From Isosphaera sp. (GTDB lineage: Bacteria; Planctomycetota; Planctomycetia; Gemmatales; Gemmataceae), in NCBI GenBank assembly GCA_013822345.1, contig PNKH01000063.1:1-45238 (forward strand): a stretch of DNA of 45,238 nucleotides, written 5' to 3'. Below are positions 19,975 through 27,994 of the stretch, piece after piece (the first letter of the stretch is position 1; the number at the start of each line of letters is the position of its first letter). The notes beneath the pieces were generated by a model. It was not told where the DNA came from. It made no database searches and saw nothing but the letters and a program-made list of their open reading frames with translations. Both the position numbers and the translations under genes were made by a program.

Positions 19975-21348
19975 TCACCGGCCCGGGAACGCCGGGCGGA
20001 TGCCGCCGGCGGTGATCCGCTCCAGGGCGGCGAGCTGCAGCAGGTGCTCGTACACCGCCCGGACGTAATCCGCCTGGGCCGCCGACACCAGCAACTCGGC
20101 CTGCACCAGGATGCTCTTGTCCTTCACGTTCCCGGCGTTCTCCCGGTTCGTCTTCTGCAGTTCCAGCGCCTTGGCCAGCCGGGCGTCGGCCACCCGCAGG
20201 CTGGCGGTGGCGGCGTCGAACTCGAGGAACCCGTTCTCGGCCTCGAGCTGGATCAGCCCGCGGGCGTTGTCGAACACCGCCTCGGCCCGCTGGGCCAGGG
20301 CCATCATCCGGGCCACCCGGTCCTGCTTGCTGCCGACCAGTTGGGGCGGGAGCTCCGGGAGCACCACCCCGGGCCGGTACTCGCTCCCGCGCATCGCCGG
20401 CGGGATCTCTTTGGCGTGGATGTCGGCGCCGGACGCGAGGGTCGGGACGACCCGCTTGAACGTCACCTTCCCCTGGGCATACACTTCCAGCCGGAAGGCA
20501 TCAACCCCGGCCGCCGCCAGCGCCAGCTCCGGCCGCCGGCACAGGGCGAGGTCGACCACCAGCCCCTTGGTCACCGGGTTGTCCTGCCGCATCAGCGGCA
20601 GCTCCGCGTCCTTCGGCCGGAACGTGCATTCCCGGCCGTCGACCCCCATCCGCTCCCGGAGGGCGGCCAGGGCCCGCTCCCGCCCGGTCCGGGCCTTCAC
20701 CAACTCCTGCCGGACCCGCCCGACCTCGGCCTCCATCGCCTGCACCTTCCCCAGGTTCAGCCCCCCGAGCTTGAGCGGGTCCGGCTCGTTCTTGAGGATG
20801 TCGTACGCGATCTTGATCTGCAGCTCGACGTACTCGATCACGTCCGTCGCGACCGCCTCCTGCTGCCTCGCGTAGACGGCCGAGTAGTACAGCCGGGTCA
20901 CGTCCTGGACCAGCTCGTTGTACGTCTTCTGGTACTCGGCCGAGGCGGCGATCAGCCCGCGCTTGGCCTGCTCCCGGCGGATCGACAGGTCCGGGCTGAG
21001 CAGCTCCCCGACCTTGCCGATGTTGTTCAGCGACGCGAACCCGGCGGCGGTCGCCGCCTCGCTCGCCCGCGCCGCCCTCAGGGCCGGCTGCCGCTCGACC
21101 GCGACCGCCAGGCAGTCGGCGAGCGAGAACTCCGGCTCCGCCCCGTCGGCCGGGGCGTCGGCCGGCTGGTCCGGGTCGGCCACCCTGGCCGGCCCGGGGA
21201 GGAGGTTCGGGAACCGGACCCCGGGCGGCGGGGACGGCGGCGGGACGGTCGGGGCGATCGGCGCGTCGCCGGCCGCGGCCTCCAGGGTGAGGGCGATGCC
21301 GGCCAGGAGGGCGGCGGAAAAGGCGATCCGAAGGGCGGGCTGGTGCAT
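19975..21348 (-). CDS. TolC-like outer membrane efflux family protein
   Basis: A 457-residue protein that fits the outer membrane efflux (TolC) family: a signal peptide, a Pro-rich linker, then long amphipathic helices. Motifs are FSLADCLAVAVERQPALRAAR, the typical first helix, and many heptad-like Ala, Glu, Gln and Arg stretches (QAMEAEVGRVRQELVKARTGRERALAAL). Such proteins form a trimeric channel spanning periplasm and outer membrane. No membrane-fusion or inner-membrane pump gene is beside it. The ATG at 21348 is preferred because it places the signal peptide at the N terminus; an alternative ATG at 21411 would add 21 basic residues. The PhnD-like gene follows after 80 bases and may be co-transcribed. 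The family call is by layout and is less certain than a motif hit. Confidence 0.72.
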   Translation of the reverse strand: MHQPALRIAFSAALLAGIALTLEAAAGDAPIAPTVPPPSPPPGVRFPNLLPGPARVADPDQPADAPADGAEPEFSLADCLAVAVERQPALRAARASEAATAAGFASLNNIGKVGELLSPDLSIRREQAKRGLIAASAEYQKTYNELVQDVTRLYYSAVYARQQEAVATDVIEYVELQIKIAYDILKNEPDPLKLGGLNLGKVQAMEAEVGRVRQELVKARTGRERALAALRERMGVDGRECTFRPKDAELPLMRQDNPVTKGLVVDLALCRRPELALAAAGVDAFRLEVYAQGKVTFKRVVPTLASGADIHAKEIPPAMRGSEYRPGVVLPELPPQLVGSKQDRVARMMALAQRAEAVFDNARGLIQLEAENGFLEFDAATASLRVADARLAKALELQKTNRENAGNVKDKSILVQAELLVSAAQADYVRAVYEHLLQLAALERITAGGIRPAFPGR

Positions 21349-21456
21349 CGGCCGGTCCCCGTGCCGCCGCCCGCTGGGGCGGGGCTGCTTCCGTGCGTGT
21401 GCCGTCTTCATCGACCCCGCCCCCGGCCCACTCGACGGCCGGCCGCCCGGGCCCGG

Positions 21457-21462
21457 TACAAT
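21457..21462 (+). promoter_or_regulatory. Possible -10 box of the thiamine gene
   Basis: TACAAT in the spacer between two divergent genes, which would give a leader of about 55 bases. No good -35 box lies at the usual distance. Confidence 0.35.
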
Positions 21463-21521
21463 CTGGGAGTCAGGGGTGTCGGAGAGTCCGGCTGTGACGG
21501 TGGTCCGGCGGGGGTTGGACG

Positions 21522-23021
21522 ATGCACCGGATGAGCCCGGGGGTGGAGCGGGCGGCGGCGGCGGCCCGCGGGTGGGCCGACCGGCAGGGGTCCGGGCCGG
21601 TCCGGCTCGCGCACCTCGCCCTGGCCCTGCTGGACGACGACGAGGGCCGGCCGGCGGTGTTGGTCGGGCGGGTCGGGCGGTCGGTGCCGGAGGTGCGGGC
21701 GGGCCTGGCCGGACTGCCCGAGTCGCCGCCCGCCCCGCCGGACGCCGTCCTGTTCGCCGCCGCCCGGGACTGGTCGCTCGCCCACCGCCACGACCCCGAG
21801 TTCCTCACCGACGCCTTCCTCCTCGCCGTCCTCCGCGCCGACCCGGCGTTCGAGCGGTCGTGCGCCGCCCTCGGCCTCGACGCCGACCGCCTCGAAGCCG
21901 CCTTGACTGGTGAAACGACCCCCGCCGACCCGCCGGACCTCGGGCACCCGCTGGCGGTGTTCGCCGGCCCGGACCCGACCGCCGAGGTCGACGCCGCCCG
22001 GGTGCTGGACGCGAACCTGAACCGGGCCCGGGAGGCCGCCCGGGTGCTGGAGGACTACTGCCGGTTCGCCCGGGACGACCGGGTCCTGACGGCCGAGGTG
22101 AAGGCGCTGCGGCACGGCCTGGCGGCGGCCGCGGCCCGCCTCCCGGCCGGCCTGCTGCTCGCCGCCCGGGACACCGTCGGGGACGTGGGGACCGGGGTGA
22201 CCGCCGCCGGCGAGTACGACCGCGGGACCCCGGCGGCGGTCGCGGCGGCGAACCTGAAGCGGCTGCAGGAGTCGCTGCGGAGCCTGGAGGAGTTCGGCAA
22301 GGTGTTCGGCCCGGACCTCGGCCGGGAGTTCGAGGCCCTGCGGTACGCCGCGTACACCCTGGAGCGGGCGGTGGCGGCCGGCGGGCAGGGACTCACCCGG
22401 CTCTCCCGGGCCCGGCTGTACGTCCTCCTCACCGGGGTGCAGTGCCGGGCGTCCCTCGACTGGACGATCGAGCGGGCGGCGGCCGGCGGGGCGGATGTCG
22501 TCCAGTTGCGGGAAAAGGACCTGTCGGACCGCGAGCTGGTGGCCCGGGCGCGGGACGTGCGGGCGTGGACCCGGCGGGCGGGGGTGCTGTTCGTGGTCAA
22601 CGACCGGCCGGACATCGCCCGGCTGGTCGAGGCGGACGGCGTGCATCTCGGGCAGGACGACCTGTCGGTGCGGGACGCCCGGCGGGTGGTCGGCCCGGAC
22701 GCGCTGGTCGGGGTGAGCACCCACACCCTCGACCAGGTGCGGCGGGCGGTGCTCGACGGGGCGGACTACCTCGGGGTCGGGCCGGTGTTCCCGTCGCGGA
22801 CGAAGGCGTTCGACGACTTCCCGGGGCTCGACTTCGTACGGGCGGCGGCGCAGGAAACGGCGCTGCCGGCGTTCGCCCTCGGGGGCATCGCCCCGGACAA
22901 CGTCGGGCGGGTAGCGGCGGCGGGGGCGCGGCGGGTGGCGGTGGGGGCGGCGGTGGCGTCGGCCGACGACCCGGAAGCGGCTGCCCGAGCGGTGCGGGCG
23001 GGGTTGCCGGGCACCGGTTAA
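21522..23021 (+). CDS. thiE: Thiamine-phosphate synthase with ThiD2 and Clp-N-like domains
   Basis: A 499-residue three-part protein. Residues 300-495 are ThiE, which joins hydroxymethylpyrimidine pyrophosphate to the thiazole phosphate to form thiamine phosphate. VQLREKDLSDREL, FVVNDRPDIARLV, GVHLGQDDL, GVGPVFPSRTK and ALGGI carry the substrate and phosphate sites. Residues 155-290 match the ThiD2-type helical domain found before ThiE in several bacteria (RVLDANLNRAREAARVLEDY, ANLKRLQESLRSLEEF). Residues 8-130 form two helical repeats (LAHLALALLDDDEG, LTDAFLLAVLRADP) that look like a double Clp-N motif, as in ClpA/ClpB N-domains. The ATG at 21522 has GGGGG upstream; a second ATG three codons later is possible. 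No other thiamine gene is nearby. The ThiE call is firm; the Clp-N call is by pattern. Confidence 0.9.
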   Translation: MHRMSPGVERAAAAARGWADRQGSGPVRLAHLALALLDDDEGRPAVLVGRVGRSVPEVRAGLAGLPESPPAPPDAVLFAAARDWSLAHRHDPEFLTDAFLLAVLRADPAFERSCAALGLDADRLEAALTGETTPADPPDLGHPLAVFAGPDPTAEVDAARVLDANLNRAREAARVLEDYCRFARDDRVLTAEVKALRHGLAAAAARLPAGLLLAARDTVGDVGTGVTAAGEYDRGTPAAVAAANLKRLQESLRSLEEFGKVFGPDLGREFEALRYAAYTLERAVAAGGQGLTRLSRARLYVLLTGVQCRASLDWTIERAAAGGADVVQLREKDLSDRELVARARDVRAWTRRAGVLFVVNDRPDIARLVEADGVHLGQDDLSVRDARRVVGPDALVGVSTHTLDQVRRAVLDGADYLGVGPVFPSRTKAFDDFPGLDFVRAAAQETALPAFALGGIAPDNVGRVAAAGARRVAVGAAVASADDPEAAARAVRAGLPGTG

Positions 23022-23028
23022 CCACCGC

Positions 23029-23080
23029 GGTGGGGCAGGCATTCCTGCCTGCCGGGGCAGACAAGAATGTCTGCCCCACC
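23029..23080. repeat. Palindromic repeat, family b, copy 2
   Basis: Inverted repeat beginning 7 bases after the thiE stop. The left arm matches copy 1 at 7522-7582 closely (GGCATTCCTGCCTGCC). The right arm carries three transitions, so the arms pair at about 22 of 25 positions. This copy looks partly decayed or recombined. Confidence 0.82.
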
Positions 23081-23158
23081 CGTCACCACCCCTCGCGCGA
23101 GGTTTCGGCTGATGGGTTGGCCGTGTGGCGGACGAAAACAGGATGCGGAGTGGTCGGT

Positions 23159-23187
23159 TTGGAGTAAACTCGGGCTGTCGGTAAGAT
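23159..23187 (+). promoter_or_regulatory. Possible sigma-70-like promoter
   Basis: TTGGAG at 23159-23164 and TAAGAT at 23182-23187 with exactly 17 bases between, about 85 bases before the ATG at 23273. Confidence 0.4.
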
Positions 23188-23272
23188 GGGCGAAGTGGAT
23201 ACGACTCGGAGGCCCGCGGCGGCCGTCGGGACGGGAGGCGTGGCGGCGGAACACGGGGCGCGGAGTCACGGG

Positions 23273-23719
23273 ATGGACGGGATCCGCGAGCTCCTCACGG
23301 CCGCCCGCGACGCCGGCCTGGTCGCCGGCCACTTCCGCGGCCTGCTCCACGTCGCCATCGGCCGGACGGTGACCCGCCCCGACGGCGCCGCCGTGTCGGT
23401 CGGGGTGACGTGGCGGGAGCTGGCGGCCGAGTTGAAGGGGCTGCGGTTCGACCAGGAACTGGTGCGGGAGTTCGGGTCCGACCCGGACGCCCTGGCGGCC
23501 CGCGACCGGGAGCGGTTCTGGTACGCCGCGATCGCCGCCGCCCGGGTCGACTCGGCCGAGGCGGTGGCGGAGGCGGACCGGCTCGCCCCGCGGCTGCGGC
23601 CGCTCGGGTTCGTGGTCGGCCCGGCCCCCGGCGCCCCGCCCGCCCCGAAGCCGCCGAAGCCGGCCGCCACCAAACCCAAGGACAAGGGCGACGCCGGCGG
23701 TAAGAAGAAGAAGAAGTGA
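23273..23719 (+). CDS. Small protein with Lys-rich tail, unknown function
   Basis: A 148-residue protein, probably cytoplasmic (no signal peptide or membrane segment). Residues 1-105 look like a compact helical domain (GIRELLTAARDAGLVAGHFRG, VTWRELAAELKGLRF, WYAAIAAARVDSAEAVAEAD). Then comes a Pro-Ala linker and a basic end (KPKDKGDAGGKKKKK), which could touch nucleic acid or a membrane surface. The ATG at 23273 has GGAG 8 bases upstream. An earlier in-frame ATG at 23186 would add 29 residues with no clear structure, and it overlaps a likely -10 box. I do not recognise the family. Confidence 0.65.
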   Translation: MDGIRELLTAARDAGLVAGHFRGLLHVAIGRTVTRPDGAAVSVGVTWRELAAELKGLRFDQELVREFGSDPDALAARDRERFWYAAIAAARVDSAEAVAEADRLAPRLRPLGFVVGPAPGAPPAPKPPKPAATKPKDKGDAGGKKKKK

Positions 23720-23752
23720 CCCGTCCGTCCGCCCCCTCCGGCTGCTCGCTCC

Positions 23753-23823
23753 GGGCGAACCGCGACCGTCGGGGAGCGGGTGTCGGGGCGCGACACCCGC
23801 TCCCTGACGGTCGCGGTTCGCCC
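23753..23823. repeat. Palindromic repeat, family d, copy 1
   Basis: Inverted repeat with about 32-base arms (one G-T type mismatch) and a short loop. The arm includes GCGAACCGCGACCGTC and GGAGCGGGTGTC. It lies between the stop at 23719 and the flavin reductase start at 23852. It contains a false in-frame start (23780) for that gene. Other copies are at 35234-35308 and 40305-40372. Confidence 0.92.
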
Positions 23824-23851
23824 GGCGGCCCCTGTCCGGAAGGTCAACCCC

Positions 23852-24457
23852 ATGCAGATCGACCCGTCCGCGACGCCCGTCCCGGAGGTGTACCAGTACC
23901 TCGTCGGGGTGGTCACCCCGCGGCCGATCGCCTGGGTAACGACGCTCTCGCCCGACGGGCTGGTGAACCTGGCCCCGTTCAGCTTCTTCAACGCGTTCGG
24001 GGCGAACCCGCCGGTGGTGGTGTTCTCCCCGACGCTCCGCCGGGACGGGACGAAGAAGGACACGCTGTTGAACCTGGAGCGGCTCGGGGAGTTCGTCGTC
24101 CACGCGGCCGTCGCCCCGCTCGCGGAGGTGGTGAACCTGACATCGAAGGAAGTGGCGGCGGAGGTGAGCGAGGTCGACCTGGCCGGACTGACGACGGTGC
24201 CGAGCGTGAAGGTCCGGCCGCCGCGGGTGAAGGACGCGCCGGTGGCGATGGAATGTGTGGTGCGGCAAATCGTCTCATGTGGGACGGGGCCGATCGCGGC
24301 GAACCTGGTGATCGGCGAAGTCGTGATGCTGCACGTCGCGGACGAGGTGTTGGACGGCAAGGGCGGGGTGGACCCGCGGAAGCTGCGGACGGTCGCCCGC
24401 CTCGGCGGGGCGTTCTGGTGCCACACCTCCGACCTGTTCGAGCTGAAGCGGCCGTGA
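23852..24457 (+). CDS. Flavin reductase-like (FMN-binding split barrel) protein
   Basis: A 201-residue cytoplasmic protein of the flavin reductase-like domain family, which binds FMN and often reduces it with NAD(P)H for a partner enzyme. The N-terminal pattern VTPRPIAWVTTLSPDGLVNLAPFSFFNAF is characteristic; the Pro-Arg-Pro and the Asn-Leu-Ala-Pro-Phe-Ser segments line the FMN site. DTLLNLERLGEFVVHAA and GEVVMLHVADEV follow as in the family. The length is normal. The ATG at 23852 is preferred because GGAAGG precedes it and the domain starts there; the longer frame upstream lies in a palindrome. No partner oxygenase is next to it, so the physiological acceptor is unknown. Confidence 0.88.
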   Translation: MQIDPSATPVPEVYQYLVGVVTPRPIAWVTTLSPDGLVNLAPFSFFNAFGANPPVVVFSPTLRRDGTKKDTLLNLERLGEFVVHAAVAPLAEVVNLTSKEVAAEVSEVDLAGLTTVPSVKVRPPRVKDAPVAMECVVRQIVSCGTGPIAANLVIGEVVMLHVADEVLDGKGGVDPRKLRTVARLGGAFWCHTSDLFELKRP

Positions 24458-24492
24458 CGCCCCGCGGCCCCGTACCCAACCGGAGCCGCCCC

Positions 24493-25728
24493 ATGTCCCG
24501 GACCGCCCGACCCGCGTTCACGCTCATCGAACTGGTGGTCGTCATCTTCGTGATGGCCGTGCTGATCGGCCTCCTGCTCCCGGCCGTCCAGAAGGTGCGC
24601 GACAAGGCGCAGCGGGTGAAGCTGGAGCCGGCCGGGGGCGGGCCGGCCGGCCCCGCCCCGGCCGCGCCGGCCGCCCCGCGGCCCAAGGCCCGGGTGCAGT
24701 CGTTCACCGCCGACATCGTCCTCCGGCCGCAGCTCAGCGTCGGCACCGCCACCCCGGAGTCGATCTACGAGGCCCGGTTCCGCGGCCAGGTCCGGGCCGC
24801 CCGGCCGTTCCCGGACGCGGCCGACTGCGAACTCGAACTCCCCCTCCCGCCGCAGACCATCTCCCTGTCCGACCTCTCCGTCACGGTCGCCGACCGGCCG
24901 AGCGAGGCGGTCGGGCTGCGGGACGGGAAGCTCGTCTGGCGGGGCGACCTGCCAGCCGAGCCGGCCGCGGTCACGATCACCTACACCGCCGTCGGGAAGG
25001 GGCTGTACGAGCTGTCCGTCCCGCCGGGCCGCATCCTCGACGAGTTCGCCATCCGGCTCACCGCCGAGGGGTCGGACGTGCGGCTGCTCGAGCTCTCCCT
25101 CCAGCCGACCGGGCTGGACCGGGCCGGCGGGGCGACGCTCTACACCTGGGACTACAAGCGGCTCTTGTTCGGCCAGCCGGTCCGGCTGGACGTCCTGGGG
25201 ATCGCCCCGATCGACCGGCTCGGGGAGCTGACCTGGCTGGGGCCGCTGAGCGTCGTGGTGTTCGGCCTGCTGGTCGGGCTGGTCGCCTACACGGCCGACG
25301 TGCCGCGGTTCGACCGGTGGATGCTGCTGCTCACCGTCGGGGCGTTCACCGGGGCGTACCCGCTGATGTACTTCGCCCAGGAGTACATGCCGCTCGGGGC
25401 CGCGGTCGCGGCGTCCGCCGGGCTGGCGGTGCTGATCATCGGGGCCCGGGCCGTGACCCTGATGGGGTGGACGGTGGGGCTGGGCGGGATCGTCCTCCCG
25501 GCGGTGGTCATCCTCGGGCTGACGATGGCCGCCACGATCGTGCCGCGGGTCCAGGGGATCGTCCTGTCGGCCGGGGCGCTCGCGCTGTTCGTCGTGCTGA
25601 TGATGCTGATCCCGAAGTTGCGGCTCTCGCTGGCCGACGTGATCGGTGGACCGCCGGCGGTGCCGGCCCCGGCCGTGTCAGAACCCGCCCGCCCCGACGA
25701 CACGACCGATGCCCCGCCGCCGGCCTGA
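24493..25728 (+). CDS. Polytopic membrane protein with a type IV pilin-like leader
   Basis: A 411-residue protein with an odd architecture. Residues 1-35 carry a prepilin/pseudopilin leader: short basic start, then FTLIELVVVIFVMAVLIGLL with the conserved Glu at +5, followed by LLPAVQKVRDKA as in planctomycete pilin-like proteins. A Pro-Ala linker runs to about 65. Residues 70-250 are a beta-rich extracytoplasmic domain (ADIVLRPQLSVGT, LPAEPAAVTITYTAVG). The last 150 residues hold about six membrane segments (LGPLSVVVFGLLVGLVAYTA, MLLLTVGAFTGAYPLMYFA and others) and a Pro-rich tail. The distal part loosely recalls CreD-type inner-membrane proteins. It starts 35 bases after the flavin reductase gene. 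The function is unknown; the leader motif is clear. Confidence 0.78.
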   Translation: MSRTARPAFTLIELVVVIFVMAVLIGLLLPAVQKVRDKAQRVKLEPAGGGPAGPAPAAPAAPRPKARVQSFTADIVLRPQLSVGTATPESIYEARFRGQVRAARPFPDAADCELELPLPPQTISLSDLSVTVADRPSEAVGLRDGKLVWRGDLPAEPAAVTITYTAVGKGLYELSVPPGRILDEFAIRLTAEGSDVRLLELSLQPTGLDRAGGATLYTWDYKRLLFGQPVRLDVLGIAPIDRLGELTWLGPLSVVVFGLLVGLVAYTADVPRFDRWMLLLTVGAFTGAYPLMYFAQEYMPLGAAVAASAGLAVLIIGARAVTLMGWTVGLGGIVLPAVVILGLTMAATIVPRVQGIVLSAGALALFVVLMMLIPKLRLSLADVIGGPPAVPAPAVSEPARPDDTTDAPPPA

Positions 25729-25790
25729 CCTCCGGCGCGGCGGCCCGGTTCGGCTTCCCGCGGCCCCCGGTTTCCGCTTGAATGGGGCCG

Positions 25791-26273
25791 ATGCTCCGCC
25801 CCGTCACCCCCGCCGACACCGACGCCCTCGTCGCCCTGGCCGCCGGCACCGGGTTCTTCCGGCCGGCCGAGACGGACGCCCTCCGCGAGGTGCTCGACGA
25901 CTACCACGCGGCGAACGCCGACCTCGGCCACCGGGCGTTCGCGTGGCCGGACGGCGGCGGCCCCGCCGGGTTCGTCTACCACGCCCCGGCGGCGATGACC
26001 GACCGCACCTGGTACGTCTACTGGATCGCGGTCGAGAAGGGCCGGCAGGGCCGCGGGCTGGGGGCGCAGCTGCTCGCGTTCGCGGAGCAGGACGCCCGCG
26101 CGCAGGGCGGCCGGCTGGTGCTGATCGAGACGTCCACCACCCCGCTGTACGACCCGACCCGCCGGTTCTACCTGAAGAACGGGTACTCCCTCGCCGCTAT
26201 AATCCCGGACTTCTACGCCGACGGCGACGGCATGGCAGTCTTCTCGAAGCGGGTATCCCCGGTTGCATCGTAA
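25791..26273 (+). CDS. GNAT-family N-acetyltransferase
   Basis: A 160-residue acetyltransferase of the GNAT fold that would move an acetyl group from acetyl-CoA to an amine; the acceptor is not predictable. It begins MLRPVTPADTDAL as many GNAT proteins do. The acetyl-CoA pyrophosphate loop is GRQGRGLGAQLL after the beta-strand WYVYWIAVEK. The C-terminal part ends FYLKNGYSLAAIIPDFY, the usual last helix and strand. An ATG three codons upstream (25782) is an alternative start; neither has a strong ribosome site. A small gene follows 16 bases after its stop, so the two may be co-transcribed. Confidence 0.88.
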   Translation: MLRPVTPADTDALVALAAGTGFFRPAETDALREVLDDYHAANADLGHRAFAWPDGGGPAGFVYHAPAAMTDRTWYVYWIAVEKGRQGRGLGAQLLAFAEQDARAQGGRLVLIETSTTPLYDPTRRFYLKNGYSLAAIIPDFYADGDGMAVFSKRVSPVAS

Positions 26274-26289
26274 CCCCGAGGAGTTCCAG

Positions 26290-26736
26290 ATGCGTCCCGC
26301 CCTTGCGTGCTCGCTGACCGCGGTTGGTCTGTTCATCCTGGTACTCGGTATTGGCGTTAAGATCGAACAACGAATGGCCGCACCCGATCCGAGACCGGCA
26401 ACGGAAGGTTTGACGGAAACGATGATCACCGTCGTCGGCGGTCGAGAGCGGATAGAAGCCCGCATCCAAGAAGAGTTGACCGAGACCCGTTCGATCATCC
26501 TGTCGGCCACCGTCGGGTTTGCCGCCCCGCTCGCACTACAGTCCCCGGTCCTGCCCGCCACCTACATCTTGTTTTGGGACGACCAACTCCGGACCTTGTT
26601 TGAAGCGTGGAAGACCGAAGTCGAGTCCAACAGCGACTGGGTCATGAAGCATCTCCTGGTGGTCTTAGCACCGCTGAAGAGAAAACACCTGTCGGCCGCC
26701 GTCCTCTTCAGCCCGGGCGCGGGTTCACGACCCTGA
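26290..26736 (+). CDS. Small single-pass membrane protein, unknown function
   Basis: A 148-residue protein of unknown function. Residues 4-22 are a membrane anchor or uncut signal (ALACSLTAVGLFILVLGIG). The rest is soluble with Glu-rich helices (RERIEARIQEELTETRSI) and a more hydrophobic middle (ATVGFAAPLAL, ATYILFW). The ATG at 26290 has GAGGAG 6 bases upstream, a good site that decides the start over the ATG at 26263 inside the GNAT gene. Codon use is clearly less GC-biased than in the neighbours, with many A and T third positions, so it may be a recent arrival or a fast-changing gene. The coding call rests on the ribosome site and frame length only. Confidence 0.55.
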   Translation: MRPALACSLTAVGLFILVLGIGVKIEQRMAAPDPRPATEGLTETMITVVGGRERIEARIQEELTETRSIILSATVGFAAPLALQSPVLPATYILFWDDQLRTLFEAWKTEVESNSDWVMKHLLVVLAPLKRKHLSAAVLFSPGAGSRP

Positions 26737-27325
26737 AACGTCTGCCGCGCTCGCTGCCGTCTGCCCCTTGTCCGGCTGCGTAGGATGGGTCGCGGGGCGG
26801 ACAACCGGCCCAACCGGCCCGACCCGCCCCCCTGCCACGGAAGGCACGTCGCGGCGAAGAGTTCACACCCAAGTCACACCTCCAGCCGGAACGATCACTG
26901 GGACTGACAGCGTGGACGCCCCGGGCCGGCGGTCGGCCCCGCGGGGCGGTGCGCGGCGCCCCGGCGCCGCCCCCCGACCCACCCCAGTGCCCCAGACCCC
27001 GCCGGGTCACGCGGCCTTAACCAGTCGCCCGACTTTCGCGAGTTCTCCAAAGTCGGGCGGCCGGGGCGGTCGAAACAGTTGGCGTCGGAGCCGCCGCCCG
27101 CGGACCGCGGACACCCCCGCGGTCCCCCCGGCCCGCCTGGCCCCCCCAGGCCGGCCCGCGCACGACGGCACCCGCACCCGGCCGACGGCCCAGGGCTCCC
27201 GCTGAAGGTCCCCAACCCCCGGGACGGGTCCGGCCGCCGCCGGCCGGTCCCGCCGCCCGCCACGGATGGCCGCCGACCGACCGGCCCGGCGCGGGGTCGA
27301 GCGAGAACAAACGGAGTGCCTCGCG
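26737..27325. other. 589-base spacer without a recognised gene
   Basis: No protein-like frame with a start signal is seen; the open frames here are shadows of high GC. A perfect 11-base hairpin lies at 27026-27059 (CGCCCGACTTT/AAAGTCGGGCG, 12-base loop). It is the one clear structure and could end transcripts or act in RNA. The rest is Pro- and Arg-codon-like GC-rich DNA with no repeat family of the kind seen elsewhere. ACGGAG at 27311-27316 is the ribosome site of the next gene. Confidence 0.5.
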
Positions 27326-27901
27326 ATGAAAAAGGTGTTCACCACCGGACAGGTCGCCAAGATCTGCAAGGTCGCCCCCCGGACGGTGTCGAAGTGGTTC
27401 GACTCCGGCCGGCTCAAGGGGTACCGCATCCCCGGCAGCCAGGACCGCCGCATCCCCCGCGAACAGCTCCTCCGGTTCCTGAAGGAGCACGGGATGCCGC
27501 TCGGCGAGCTGGAGGAGGAGGAGTGGCACAAGGTGCTCTTGATCGGCACCGAGCGGCTGTTCAACGACCGGCTGAAGGAGCTGCTGCCGGAGGACGAGGA
27601 CTACAAGTTCGAGACCGCCAGTAGCGGGTTCGAGGCCGGCATCCTGGCCGGCAGCTTCCACCCGGACACGATCATCATCGACCTCGGGCTGGGCCGGGCC
27701 GAGTCGGTCCAGATCACCGCCAACCTGCGGAAGGACGAGGCCTACGCCTCGACCCTGATCGTCGGGCTGGCGAGCGAGGACGAGGCGGCCCCGGAGCAGC
27801 TCGCCCAGTACGGGTTCAACGACATCTTCAAGAAGCCGTTCGACCTGGCCCTGCTCGGGACCAAGATCAAGACCATCGCCGACGCCAAGCGCGAGGACTG
27901 A
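27326..27901 (+). CDS. Excisionase-type HTH protein with receiver-like domain
   Basis: A 191-residue likely DNA-binding regulator. Residues 4-55 are a helix-turn-helix of the MerR/excisionase (HTH_17) type: FTTGQVAKICKVAPRTVSKWFDSGRLKGYRIPGSQDRRI, with the KGYRIP wing. Residues 68-185 fold like a receiver domain: KVLLIGTE, then IIIDLGLG with Asp119 at the phospho-acceptor place, LIVGLAS and FKKPFD with Lys169/170. The first strand lacks the acidic pair (Asp-Asp) that binds Mg in normal receivers, and a Gly follows Leu after Asp119. So phosphorylation is doubtful and the domain may only dimerise. The ATG at 27326 has ACGGAG upstream; the earlier in-frame start (27266) precedes that site. The DNA target is unknown. 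Confidence 0.82.
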   Translation: MKKVFTTGQVAKICKVAPRTVSKWFDSGRLKGYRIPGSQDRRIPREQLLRFLKEHGMPLGELEEEEWHKVLLIGTERLFNDRLKELLPEDEDYKFETASSGFEAGILAGSFHPDTIIIDLGLGRAESVQITANLRKDEAYASTLIVGLASEDEAAPEQLAQYGFNDIFKKPFDLALLGTKIKTIADAKRED

Positions 27902-27910
27902 CCCTCGCCC

Positions 27911-27975
27911 CGTCCGAGCCGGAAGCGTGAGCGACGGGTCTTGCCCGACCGTCGCTCACGCTTCCGGCTCGGACG
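27911..27975. repeat. Palindromic repeat, family c, copy 2
   Basis: Perfect inverted repeat with 27-base arms and an 11-base loop, starting 9 bases after the regulator stop. It is the same family as 12307-12369, with GGAAGCGTG in place of GGACGCGTG and the matching change in the other arm. Confidence 0.92.
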
Positions 27976-27994
27976 GAACAAATCCCTGGTCCGC

